Part shown: positions 10,841-22,142 of the stretch, in pieces
How the letters are laid out: the number at the start of each line of letters is the position of its first letter
Position numbering within the stretch: position 1 is the stretch's first letter
Source of the DNA: Pseudisothecium myosuroides
Taxonomy: Eukaryota > Streptophyta > Bryopsida > Hypnales > Lembophyllaceae
DNA: 64,000 nt
Direction of reading: 5' to 3'
Assembly: GCA_951799445.1 (NCBI GenBank)
Contig: OX637296.1
Span: 5,456,001 to 5,520,000, forward strand
Program-made: the position numbers and the translations under genes
The notes under the pieces: model-generated
Seen by the model: the letters and a program-made list of their open reading frames with translations, nothing else
Told to the model about the DNA's origin: nothing
Databases searched by the model: none

Positions 10841-11952
10841 TAAGCATTCATGTATGGAAAGGCATGATTCTTTCAAATGCGAGCCATTGAGGGGCCAAGG
10901 CCCATTTTCTTCCCCATTTTTTTTTAATGAAAAGAAGATGAATTTGGAATGGTAATGAATTGAATATTGTAGTGAAATCTAAATCCTAGGGGTAATGACA
11001 TCTTCTTGAAATAAGTGTAAGCCTTCACGTATGGAAATGCATGATTCTTTCAAATGTGAGCCATTAAGGGGCCAAGGCCCATTTCCTTCCCCATTTTTTT
11101 TAATTGAAAAGAAGATGAATTTGGAATGGTATTAAATTGAATATTGTAGTGAAATCTAAATCCTAGGGGTAATGACATCTTCTTGAAATAAGTGTAAGCC
11201 TTCACGTATGGAAATGCATGATTCTTTCAAATGTGAGCCATTAAGGGGCCAAGGCCCATTTCCTTCCCCATTTTTTTTAATTGAAAAGAAGATGAATTTG
11301 GAATGGTAATGAATTGAATATTGTAGTGAAATCTAAATCCTAGGGGTAATGACATCTTCTTGAAATAAGTGTAAGCCTTCACGTATGGAAATGCATGATT
11401 CTTTCAAATGCGAGCCATTAAGGGGCCAAGGCCCATTTCATTCCCCATTTTTTTTAATTGAAAAGAAGATGAATTTGGAATGGTAATGAATTGAATATTG
11501 TAGTGAAATCTAAATCCTAGGGGTAATGACATCTTTTTGAAATAAGTGTAAGCTTTCACTTATGGAAATGCATGATTCTTTCAAATGTGAGCCATTAAGG
11601 GGCCAAGGCCCATTTCCTTCCCCATTTTTTTTAATTGAAAAGAAGATGAATTTGGAATGGTAATGAATTGAATATTGTAGTGAAATCTAAATCCTAGGGG
11701 TAATGACATCTTTTTGAAATAAGTGTAAGCTTTCACGTATGGAAATGTAAGATTCTTTAAAATGTAAGTCATTAAGGGGTCAAGGCCCATTTCCTTCCCC
11801 ATTTTTTTTAATTGAAAAGAAGATGAATTTGGAATGGTAATGAATTGAATATTGTAGTGAAATCTAAATCCTAGGGGTAATGACATCTTTTTGAAATAAG
11901 TGTAAGCTTTCACGTATGGAAATGTAAGATTCTTTCAAATGTGAGCCATTAA
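10841..11952. repeat. 177-bp tandem repeat array, left segment
   Basis: About 6.3 units. Starts of the GTAAGC...TCACGTATGG motif fall at about 10841, 11017, 11194, 11371, 11548, 11725 and 11902, a period of 177 after the first. Each unit holds TTAAGGGGCCAAGGCCC, a T8 tract and TCCTAGGGGTAATGACATC. The first unit is the most different. The array starts about 285 bp after the hAT stop codon and is cut at 11952 by the TTAA-flanked element. Confidence 0.95.
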
Positions 11953-14565
11953 CCCTTAAACGTATTTGCGTCCATTTTCTGGACGATGAACAGAGCAGAG
12001 TCTCCATATCTCCGTCATCGTTGCATTTTTTCATCCACTGTTTTTTCTGCTCATTAGAAGTTGTGTTCAGCACTTGCAAGTGCAGTTGCAGGAGCCGGAA
12101 GAGGTCTCCATATTTTCTCACAAATTTGCAAGCACGGAGGTGTGTACTGAAGCCAAAATTTTCGATTGCCCGTTCTTGAAAAGTGACGACTTATGAAAAA
12201 TTCTGAACAGTGCTTACTGTAGACGGGCAACCTGTGAGTCTTCACCTTCCTGACGTCATTCTCTGCAAGTCAGGTATTATTTTATGTCGAGAAATGTCTA
12301 ACTTTGTTTTCCACTTACAGAATGCACGCAAGTCAGAGAGTGACAGCAACCCGTACTCCGGCACACTTGTCAATTCCTTACAAAACACTGCTCTTATAAT
12401 ATTCGAACTACAAAATTGTGTCGCCTGCTGCTTGAATGCTAGTAGGTGGAAATTAGGAAATTCCTAGAGTGAAATTTGACCTTTCTCTGTAAAACAGTAG
12501 CATTCCCTACCACTACGGACCTCAGAACTACTACCTGAGCATCACTTAGCCATCTATACATTGAAAAGTAATGTATTCTGGAACATCATGTCCTTGGAAG
12601 TAAGTGCTGGAAACCCTCTTGGAGATTGCAACAACGTAGAGCAATAAACGAACTTGAGCTTGGCAGTCACTCCTGCAACGTTGTACTGTATTTTACGTAA
12701 CTAAAGCAGGAACACCGGCTTTTACATTGATGATATTCCTAATCGACTGCTTGACAAACACTCATCAATTTTGCATAAGAGAAAACTGAAATGACGATAG
12801 CCAAGCCCACTTCATCTCACCATCATAACATCTTCTTACGTTCACGTCATCTCCCCAACCCTTTGCAGTGCCATTTCTTGTGAGCACATTTACTTCCACT
12901 TCTTGTTGTTACCGTTAGCAGTAATACTCTGTAGTTGCATTAGCTTTACATACGTTTGAACTGTCCATCCTTAGGTGTTACCAGTAATACTTCGTAGTTG
13001 CATTAGGTAGACATACGTTAGCAGTGTCGATCATCAAGTCCTCTGGGAACTGCCGTCAAATCAACATCCAGTTTTTTCTTATCCTCGTACATCAGTCATC
13101 ACTATCGTTAGGTGCATTTTGTCCTTCATGCCTCAGTAGACTATTTCTGCAATACACAATTCTAGTGCAAACAATTCAGAGGAAAATCACATTGTCATTT
13201 GCTAGAATACGCTGCATGCTTTGTTTTAGTCAGGGTCTACGTCTACCATACATAATCTCATTGAAACTACAGTGAATTCCGTCGACGTAGTGAGTAGTGC
13301 CCTCTTTGATCACCGCAGACGTCCAGCTGAATCACTTCACATTCCCACTGCTCGCAGTAGGTTAGCATAGCAGGCAGCCCAGATCACACATTCCCAAGTC
13401 CAATTCGTCCATCTAATTCAGTACCGACCGTCAGAGAGGTCCATGTCGACGTTCTCTCAAGATGTGGCAGATCGACTATTGATGTTCCTAATCAACTTCG
13501 GCAGGTGGTTCTCAGACGAGGAGACTGTGACACATCTGTGTCAGTGCATAGGAATTCAGTATTCCTATGTGTGAGGCCAAATGAGAAGAGAGCTAGTTCG
13601 GCTTTTATTTGTTGATGTTTTGAGTAGTGCTTCAAGGCTATAGACGACGAACAATGTAGCTTTGAAATTTAATACGGCGTGAGTGCAAGTCGGAGCTTCT
13701 AGGGCACATTCTGTACTCAGCAAAGGTCGATTGAAGCAGTAGGTGTGCAGACAGTACATTTTGTACATGCCATTTTGCATATGTAATAAACCTAACGTTT
13801 TCCTTGTACAACTTGTGTCATGCAATAGTTTCTATGAAATCCATAGTGCAGAATGTGAGGGGACGTTGAATACCGTTTCAACCACAGTGGAATTGGTCGC
13901 CAATAGTAAGGAATGACGACATTCCGTTTATCCAATTCGTAAATGTATTTTATTCACAGGTACAACATTATGAAATTGTTTCACGGCCAGCTGAGACGCA
14001 AGGGTGCACGATGAGGACATCAGCTAATTTGGCATATTGCACCGGGGCAGTTGATAAGAACGAAAACGGTCGGTCGGGCAGGAGTGCGCGCTCAAAGCTT
14101 TTTGTCGTCGGTCAAGTTGATAGGTAAGCGGTTTTGGAGGGGCTGGCCTTGAAGTTGCAGAGTGTGAGCAGGTGCTTCGAATTGCAAGGTCTTCATCTCG
14201 CAGTTTATAACTCCTTTCTGTGCATTGAAAGGTTCATCGGACACCTAACATGTTGCGCTTGGTACTGAGTATTTTTCAGAAATTTAATGGGCCTCGGAAA
14301 TCACTCATAACTTGTGAAACGTGAAGTGAACAGCGATTGCCCGTGGAAGTCAACGCTTAATAGGATGTAGTCAAACGTTATGATCTCGCAATCGCCTTCA
14401 CAATTTCGACTCATTTTAGTTCCAGTCCATAGCTGTGACCATTGCCTTCAAAATCATACGGTTAAGGAATAGTTTGCTTTGTCCTTGCTTGAATTAGATG
14501 CCTTGCAAGAATTTGTTGTTTTCAGCCTCTTTTCAGTCTTCCGGGAGACCAGTGCAACTTACGGG
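11953..14565. mobile_element. piggyBac-like nonautonomous element, 2.6 kb, TTAA target duplication
   Basis: The 177-bp array breaks inside its own TTAA. The left junction reads GCCATTAA then CCCTTAAACG; the right junction reads TTACGGG then TTAAGGGGCC. The inserted 2613 bp therefore begin CCC, end GGG and are flanked by TTAA, the hallmark of piggyBac-type transposition. Intact neighbouring units show the empty site GCCATTAAGGGGCC. Beyond CCC the ends match only loosely. No transposase or other convincing ORF lies inside. The interior is less AT-rich than the surroundings and contains a short imperfect direct repeat (about 12909-12950 and 12976-13020). Kolobok also duplicates TTAA, so the superfamily call is an inference. 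Confidence 0.75.
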
Positions 14566-16560
14566 TTAAGGGGCCAAGGCCCATTTCATTCCCCATTTTT
14601 TTAATTGAAAAGAAGATGAATTTGGAATGGTAATAAATTAAATGTTGTAGTGAAATCTAAATCCTAGGGGTAATGACATCTTTTGAAATAAGTTTAAGCT
14701 TTCATGTATGGAAATGTAAGATTTTTTCAAATGTGAGCCATTAAGGGGCCAAGGCCCATTTCATTCCCCATTTTTTTTAAATGAAAAGAAGATGAATTTG
14801 GAATGGTAATAAATTGAATATTGTAGTGAAATCTAAATCCTAGGGGTAATGACATCTTTTTGAAATAAGTGTAAGCTTTCACTTATGGAAATGTAAGATT
14901 CTTTCAAATGTGAGCCGTTAAGGGGCCAAGGCCCATTTCTTTCCCCATTTTTTTTAATTGAAAAGAAGATGAATTTGGAATGGTAATGAATTGAATATTG
15001 TAGTGAAATCTAAATCCTAGGGGTAATGACATCTTTTTGAAATAAGTGTAAGCTTTCACTTCTGGAAATGTAAGATTCTTTCAAATGTGAGCCGTTAAGG
15101 GGCCAAGGCCCATTTCCTTCCCCATTTTTTTTAATTGAAAAGAAGATGAATTTGGAATGGTAACGAATTGAATATTGTAGTGAAATCTAAATCCTAGGGG
15201 TAATGACATCTTCTTGAAATAAGTGTAAGCCTTCACGTATGGAAATGCATGATTCTTTCAAATGTGAGCCATTAAGGGGCCAAGGCCCATTTCCTTCCCC
15301 ATTTTTTTTAATTGAAAAGAAGATGAATTTGGAATGGTAATGAATTGAATATTGTAGTGAAATCTAAATGCTTTGGGTAATGACATCTTTTGAAATAAGT
15401 GTAAGCTTTCACGTATGGAAATGCAAGATTCTTTCAAATGTGAGCCATTAAGGGGCCAAGGCCCACTTCCTTCCCCATTTTTTTTAATTGAAAAGAAGAT
15501 GAATTTGGAATGGTAATGAATTGAATATTGTAGTGAAATCTAAATCCTAGGGGTAATGACATCTTTTTGAAATAAGTGTAAGCTTTCACATATGGAAATG
15601 TAAGACTCTTTCAAATGTGAGCCGTTAAGGGGCCAAGGCCTATTTCATTCCCCATTTTTTTAATTGAAGAGAAGATGAATTTAGAATGGTAAAAAGTTAA
15701 ATGTTGTAGTGAAATCTAAATCCTAGGTGTAATTACATCTTTTTAAAATAAATGTAGGTCTTCACGTATGGAAACGAACGGCATTTTCAAGTTTCAGCCA
15801 TGAAGGGTTTAGGGTCATTTCCTTCTCCATTTTTTTTAATTGAAAGGAAGGTGAATTTGGAATTGTAACAAATTGAATATTGTAGTGAAATGTAAATCTT
15901 AGGTGTAATTACATGTTCTTGAAATGAGTGTAAGCCTTTACGTATGAAAATGCATGATTCTTTCAAATGTGAGCCATTAAGGGGCGAAGGCCCATTTCCT
16001 TCCCCATTTTGTTTAATTGAAAAGAAGATGAATTTGGAATGGTAATAAATTGAATATTGTAGTGAAATCTAAATCCTAGGGGTAATGACATCTTCTTGAA
16101 ATAAGTGTAAGCCTTCACGTATGGAAATGCATGATTCTTTCAAATGTGGGCCACTAAGGGACCGGGCCCATTTTAGTCTCCATTTTTTTAAATTCACAAG
16201 AAGATGAATTTCTAATGGTGACAAATTGAATATTTTAGTGAAATCTAAATCTTCAATGTAATTACATCTTCTTAAAATAAATGTAAGCCTTCACGTATGA
16301 AAATGAATGACATGTATAAGTTTTGGCCGTTAAGGGTGAATGCCCATTTCATTCCCCATTGTCTTTAATTCACAATAAGATGAACTTTGAATAGTTTCCA
16401 ATTGAATATTTTACTCGAATCTAAATTGTAAGTATGTCCACATATTTCTTTCCAAAAATGTAAGTCTCTACGTATGAAAGTGCATGACATATTCAAATTT
16501 GGGCTATTAATGGGCCAAGGCCTACTTCCTTCTCCATTTCTTTTTAACTCTCAACAACAT
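14566..16560. repeat. 177-bp tandem repeat array, right segment
   Basis: The array resumes at TTAAGGGGCCAAGGCCC with eleven further units. Units up to about 15700 are close to the left-segment consensus. From about 15740 onward, and especially after 16140, they diverge with indels and loss of conserved blocks, as expected at the edge of an array homogenised by unequal exchange. Confidence 0.9.
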
Positions 16561-16649
16561 GTCACATTTCATTGCCCTTTTCATTAATTCAAAGTTTTCA
16601 TTAATTGTGTTAAGTATTTATTATTTTTCCTAAATTGACCACTTAAAAC

Positions 16650-17008
16650 CGCCGTCCCGCCGTCCCCGACCGATCACCTCGGCGTCCCCGACCGATCGTG
16701 ATATCGGCGGTCGGCCCCGTCCGACCTCCCGTCCGGCCACCCGCGCCGTCGGAACAGGCCGACCGCCCCGTCGCGACCGACCAACCGGGCGTCGGCCGCA
16801 CCCGACGAACCGCCCGCTTGACCCCCCGACCCCCCGACGGACCACCCGACCGCGAACGTCGATCCCCTGGCCGTCCGCTATACCGGCCGCCGTTTACCGT
16901 GGCGAAAATTTTCCGACCGCTAAATTACGAATCGTCCGCTGCGTCCGGACGTCCGAAATTTGGACGTGAATTCCAGTCGGACGTTTGGATTCGTCAACCT
17001 GGACCACA
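16650..17008. other. CpG-rich low-complexity block B
   Basis: About 350 bp dominated by CCGACC/CGTCC/CCCGACG words, ending in a palindrome-rich stretch (GGACGTCCGAAATTTGGACG near 16945). It is shaped like block A at 880-1085. Its right boundary is sharp: from 17009 the sequence matches another locus (58187 onward) that lacks the GC block, so B is probably the end of an insertion. Open frames here follow from GC content. Confidence 0.6.
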
Positions 17009-17215
17009 ATCACCAATTAGAGCCACTAACAAACTAAATTGGAAATTGCAAATTCAGCTAAGGCATGCAAAGGCGACCAAAGAGCATCCCATTGTTACAT
17101 CAAATAGGTAAAAACCAAAAATAAAAATAAAAAATTGGAAAAACAAACACACAAATATTCAATTTGAATTAGAACTTATCTACATGTCTTAACCCCTAAA
17201 AGACCAAGTGATGTA
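17009..17215 (+). repeat. Dispersed repeat shared with 58187-58375
   Basis: AATCACCAATTAGAGCCACT opens a block that matches 58187 onward over roughly 190 bp with scattered substitutions and small indels, including AAGGCATGCAAAGG and CATCCCATTG. Both copies are noncoding. Confidence 0.85.
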
Positions 17216-17429
17216 AACTACCCCATTCTAGACCAATAAAAAAAGCCCATTATGGTCTAATTTATGCTAGTGGTGTACATTTCAGAACTTGAAAGTACAC
17301 CAATAATATAATTATCCCACTAAGGGCTTGCTCCCAATTAGTCTACAATGGGATAGTCTACTTTAGTTCTTGAACAACCAATCGAAAATTTGTCAAGGTT
17401 CCTACAAAGTGGATTTTGAGTGGATTTTG

Positions 17430-18349
17430 GGTAGCATTTAGTATTTTTGGCCATACAACATTTTTGGTCATCCATTATGAATGTGATTTCTATTTATTTC
17501 CTTCAAATTTTTCATACAATATGTGGTCAAATAGTAGCTTCAAGGCACAATAACTTTCATAATATTTGACTACATAATTAAGACATTATTGCTTGATAAA
17601 TATTTTTTTTCTAAATCTAGACAATCTGGGAAACTTAGAAAAAATCATTTTTAAAAAATAAACATTTGAATTTGGTTTTCTACATTAGCATATAAAAGAA
17701 AAGCTTTGATTTGTTCTATTCCAATGAATGAGAAGAAGCATATGTGGACTTCTAATTTGCGGGTAGTTATGGAATTCCAATTTGAAAATAAACTTTGAAG
17801 TCTTTTTTTAACTTAATTTTAAATCATTTAAAAAAAAATAAGTAACATACAATGTAGATTTTTTCTTACAACACACAACTATTGGGATTCAAAATTTATA
17901 ATTCTTTATAACAAAATTCTTAACAATTTAGTATTATTATTCATGCTTTACCTAATTCTACTTACCATTTTCTTCAAGCATGAATATGAATTTATTATAC
18001 AAATTTAATATATATAAATTTCCAACTTTTTTCTTCAACGTATTATGAAAACATATAAATTTTTGGGTAAAAACAATTTTGAATGAAAAGTTTGAAAGAC
18101 AAGCTTAAGCATTTGAGAATAATTGAAATACTTCTTTTTGATATTCAAGCATTATGTAATTTGCAATTGGTAAAGTTTCTTACTTGGATATTTTTTGATG
18201 TGTATTCTAACAAGTTAAGTAAAGGATTTTATGGTTGGATTTGTTAATGAATAATAAATAAAGATGAAGATTTTAGCCTTGCTTTGGGTACAAGTGTTCT
18301 GATTGAAGTAGGTTTGGGTCCAAAATCAACATTGTCTTATAGGGATTAA
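17430..18349 (+). mobile_element. TTAA-family DNA transposon, degraded copy
   Basis: The interior is the reverse complement of the element at 36115-37038 (shared blocks around TTGACTACATAATTAAGACATT and GAAGATTTTAGCCTTGCTTTG). The right end reads TCTTATAGGGATTAA, close to the family end CTTTAGGGGTTAA, with TTAA at 18346-18349. The left end is eroded and placed only approximately. No ORF. Confidence 0.55.
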
Positions 18350-19209
18350 AGTCTACCAACCCTATTAGGTAGGGGTGAAAAAACATTTATCCTTCTAATT
18401 TTAAACAATATAAGCTTTCAATCCATGCAGACAAAAAATTTGAATTTATTTCCACTCATTCTTGTAATATTCTACTGAAAGCTTATACACTTAAATTTTT
18501 TCTTAAACTTTCTTTTCATCTTCTTTTCATTGCCCTAAAAAGTAGTAATTTTAACAGTTTATGCCCCAAATGTGCCATGGTCCTTTAAGGGAGACAAATT
18601 TCAGACAATCTCATATGATCTCAATTTTTGGAGTGATTTTTTGAACATTCTTTGGAAGATAGAAAAATACATTGGCTTTATAAGCCCGGGGGGCGCACTT
18701 CCATTTTTTTTTAGTTTTACGTGCGATCAAATGAAGGGGTATTATAATTACCTTGGTCCTAAAATTTAGAAAAGATTTAGAAATAAAATAGCATATGTTG
18801 AATAGAAAAAAAAAATTTATAAAGAATGAAGGGTAGGAGAAAATACTGACATTTTGTTTTTGTTTTTTCTACAATAGCATTGCCAAAAAGAAATCTGAAA
18901 AGTTGAAAATTTGTCTACAAAAAAAAATAGGAAAAAAGTGTATTCCTAAACATCCCAGGAGGATCCCAAGTGCAATTTATGACCGAGTTTATGGGCTGGC
19001 GGTTTTAGGATCTGTATAGATTTCTGACTATGCGGCTTTAGGAATAGTCCAATTTTTTACTTTCTGGACAATACACGAATTTTAAATGTTATCAATGTTT
19101 CACTTGGAAAGTACTTCACTTTTTCTTTTGTTTTTAAAGCACTATGGGTTTGCAAGTATTGGAATACAATTTCCTTGATGTACATCATTGTGTTTATGTG
19201 TAGTTTGAT
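18350..19209. other. AT-rich noncoding sequence
   Basis: No gene, RNA or clear element ends seen. Short open frames are AT-biased and not protein-like. Confidence 0.5.
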
Positions 19210-19213
19210 GTCA

Positions 19214-19958
19214 AGGTGATTGCATGAAACACTTGTACTATTTGTTGCGTTTTGCAGCAATATTCATGATTTTTTCTAGAGTACTTTAAAATTAGAAAAT
19301 CAATTATTTTTTAAATTAAAAAATATGGCCAATGTATGCACCTTTAAGATGAAGGTAACCACCAAAGGAAATTCATTAAAAATTTCTCTAAGTAGGAGAA
19401 TTAGAAAAGTGCCAAATCTCAAGAAAATACATACTTTGATGTTTTAATTAGTAGAAAATAGGAAAAAACTTAAATAAAAAAATAAAAACTGTCCATTCGT
19501 GGCAACTCTATGGAGATGGTCATTCACCAAAAAGCCCACCAAAATAATTTTTTACATGTTTCAAAATGCAAGTAGAAAGGGGCTCACTTTGTGGACTTCT
19601 ATACCACATAAAATTAAGTATTTTTAGAATTCCTTTGGACAATAGCTACAAGTCTACTAGAAGACCATCTCTACCAAATTTTAGCTCCAAATTCGTTTTT
19701 ATGGGTACTACATAACAAATAGTACTAAAAACCTCCAAATGGCATTTGTGGCATAATATTGGGGGCTATTATTAAATAATAAATTTATATTTTTAAATTC
19801 CAAAAAAATAGACAAGGTGTATAATAATCATAAGTACCTTTTCTATGAATTTTGAATCATTTGGATTTTGGAGTCAAATCCAAAAATTATGGCCAAAAAA
19901 GCTAATCAGCACGCGACGTGTGACAGAAAAATAGTACAAGTGTTTTATGTGATCACCC
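19214..19958. mobile_element. 4-bp-TSD family copy 1 (TSD GTCA)
   Basis: A 745-bp TIR element, left end AGGTGATTGCATGAAACACT, right end AGTGTTTTATGTGATCACCC, flanked by GTCA at 19210-19213 and 19959-19962. The interior matches six other copies in the window, including GGACAATAGCTACAA, GGGTACTA...TAGTACTAAAA and CAAGGTGTATAATAATCAT. No ORF, so nonautonomous. Confidence 0.9.
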
Positions 19959-20219
19959 GTCATGAATTTCAATATGACCCCGGTGTTTGAAATACTATTT
20001 GAAATTTTATTGCCAATTTTTTGTACTTATAGTGAACATAGGGTATAAAGAAATAGTGCATGAAAAAAATTCAAATGAAATATAGGGTATATGAAATAAG
20101 ATAAATTTAGAAATTTAGGTTTAAAAAATTTACCTACATAGCCCCCATGTAATAGGGGCTTGAATGCACGCTACCAATGAAAACTACATATAGTGCCCCC
20201 CCCGAGTTTATAAGAATAT

Positions 20220-21719
20220 ATTTTTCTATTTCAAATGGTGCCTAGGAGCAAAAGTTATGCCACAATTACAATAAGCGCAAAAGAGCCAAGCTCGGGCAAC
20301 AACAACAAAAAAAGACTTGAAATAAAAATTTCAAAGCTTTGTTTCTTGTAGACTATATTTCTATCTATTTGGAAAGATTTGGTTCATGATTCAATTTGGA
20401 TTAGTAATGTAAAAGCTATGTAACATCTTGTTTTGTGGGCAATCTAGCATTTTCTTGAAAAAATAACATACTAGATCTGTATATGAGGTCAATTTCTAAA
20501 ATTCTCAAAAAAAAGTTGTACATCGTCTACAATTTTTTATTTTTTTATTTTTTATTTTTGATAACAAATGGAAACCATTGTATTAAGAGAAAAAAAGTAA
20601 CCGCTGAGCCAGAGGCTGGACAAATGAAGAGAGGAAGAGCAAATGAAGAGAAGATGAGTAGCAAAAAAGAAATAGGAAACTAAGAGAACAAACAAAGAGG
20701 AGGACCCTCTTTATTCCACCTAATAAAATAACTGACCCTAGTAGCAAGAACCGGGGATTGTAACCAAATACAAGAAAACTTGGTCCAAATCCTATCAAAA
20801 TGCTGAGGACTACGTCTAGAGGCAAGGTCCGTCTTAAGAATAGTTGTTCGTCCTGAGTCAAGGAGAGCACTCCATAGAATTGAGTGGAGAAGGATGGTGG
20901 GCCAACGATCCTAGGCGAAATCCATATGGTTGAGCATAATCCAACATAGCCATAAGGCAACACCACAAACAATAGACCATATCGTGTGAACTCTATGGAA
21001 CAATCTAGGAGTAGGAGTGCCAAAAATACATTGGATGGCACCCAATCTTCAGTGAAGGCCCAAAACTGGAGACGCATCACGGATATGATGCATCATCGAA
21101 AGTGCATAATCCCAAATTTCTTGGGATCTCGAGTACTCAAAGAACCTATGCAGGGGGGTCTCTATGACAAGAAAATTGCAACAAATACAATTTACATCAA
21201 TCCCTGGAGTAATTTGAGTGTCTACAATTTCATTGCTATAACAATCTCACCATCAAGGTAAGTGTATTTCAATTCCATGTCAAAGCTATCAACAATTTAG
21301 TTTTTTCTTCTACTGGGTATCTGCTATGACTTAATAATTTAAAAGAATGCAAATCATGGACATGGGGTTTGAATTTTTTTCACAAATTCTCAACCCAATT
21401 CTTTAATATAAATTTTTTTAAATTCACAATTTATAGTACTTTTGTATTAAAAATTAAGGTTAGAGGACTCAAAGCCTTATAATAGTTGGTCAAGCTAGGA
21501 GCAAAAAAACTCATTTTCTTTACTTAAAACAGTTATACCTTGTCATTGATATGGTCAAAAATTTTGAAATTTTTTCCAAACATTTTCATACTAGTCTAAT
21601 GCAAGAATCTACAATTAGATTTGCAAAGAAACAATTTTTAAAATTTATCTTATTTGCATTGAAAATGGCAATTTTAAGTGATTTTTGAAGAAAAAATGGC
21701 CTCAGGACTTTAGGGTTAA
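20220..21719 (+). mobile_element. TTAA-family DNA transposon split by a LINE
   Basis: Sequence on both sides of the LINE matches the intact element at 53016-53950 in order: GGAGCAAAAGTTATG, CTTGTAGACTATATTTCTAT, GGGCAATCTAG, CAATCTCACCATC, and the right end GGACTTTAGGGTTAA with TTAA at 21716-21719. The left end is too decayed to place exactly. No coding capacity of its own. Confidence 0.65.
20536..21219 (-). mobile_element. 5'-truncated LINE insertion (reverse transcriptase zinc-knuckle end)
   Basis: 684 bp flanked by an 11-bp duplication GTCTACAATTT (20525-20535 and 21220-21230). The minus strand ends in an A-rich tail, seen as T-rich on the plus strand at 20533-20558. Translation in shifting frames gives the C-terminal zf-RVT-like region of plant L1-type LINEs: ETPLHRFFEYSRSQEIWDYA, then RVHTIWSIVCGVALWLCW, with stops. 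The element is dead on arrival (5' truncated). Confidence 0.8.
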
Positions 21720-22142
21720 AATTTATCTAAAACCTGGTATTAGTATGGGAAAAAACAATTGCTTCAAAGTAGTTACCATAGGTCACAATGGTAGACACAA
21801 TAAATGTAGTTTATTATGACTAGCCAATAGTAAAAAAATTGTTTAACAAAAGTGTACTGCACACACAAGAAGGAAGAATCACTCTTGGCATTTATGACTT
21901 CAACTATTCATTTTGCAACATTGCCAAAGATTTCTCAAACATTGAAAAAATCAACTGAAAATGCACAAAACATTGGTATGGAATTCTTTAAAAGCTTTAT
22001 TAACACAATCCACTTAACAACTTAACAAGTGAACATTAGTTCATAGTATTGAACCCGATTGTTAGTTAGTGCCATGTTGTGCTATCATAAAAAAAGTCTA
22101 GTCAATAGATCACAACCTTAATTACTCAAAGATTGAAAAGGT
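21720..22142. other. Downstream region of the lipoxygenase gene
   Basis: No gene. On the minus strand a candidate poly(A) signal AATAAA lies at 21996-22001, about 145 bp beyond the lipoxygenase stop codon. The 3' UTR would therefore end near 21970, just short of the TTAA-family element. Confidence 0.45.

Noticed and set aside
11581..11913. 110-codon minus-strand open frame with repeated MKAYTYFKKMSLPLG
   Set aside because: It is the 177-bp satellite read in one frame (177 is a multiple of three), so the repeated peptide follows from the DNA repeat.
10841..16560. CRISPR-like array
   Set aside because: Units are contiguous 177-bp repeats without spacers, in a plant nuclear context.
16630..17111. 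Open frames in the second GC-rich block
   Set aside because: Same reason as the first block, and the right part of the plus-strand frame is a dispersed noncoding repeat also present at 58187.
17190..17210. TTAACCCCTAAAAGACCAAG as a TTAA-family left end
   Set aside because: It lies inside the dispersed repeat shared with 58187-58375, whose other copy reads TTGAATTCCTAAAAGACAAAG, so it belongs to that repeat and the resemblance is chance.
20583..21080. 165-codon hydrophobic minus-strand frame as a membrane protein
   Set aside because: A different frame of the same strand gives clear LINE zf-RVT sequence; the hydrophobic frame is a shadow.
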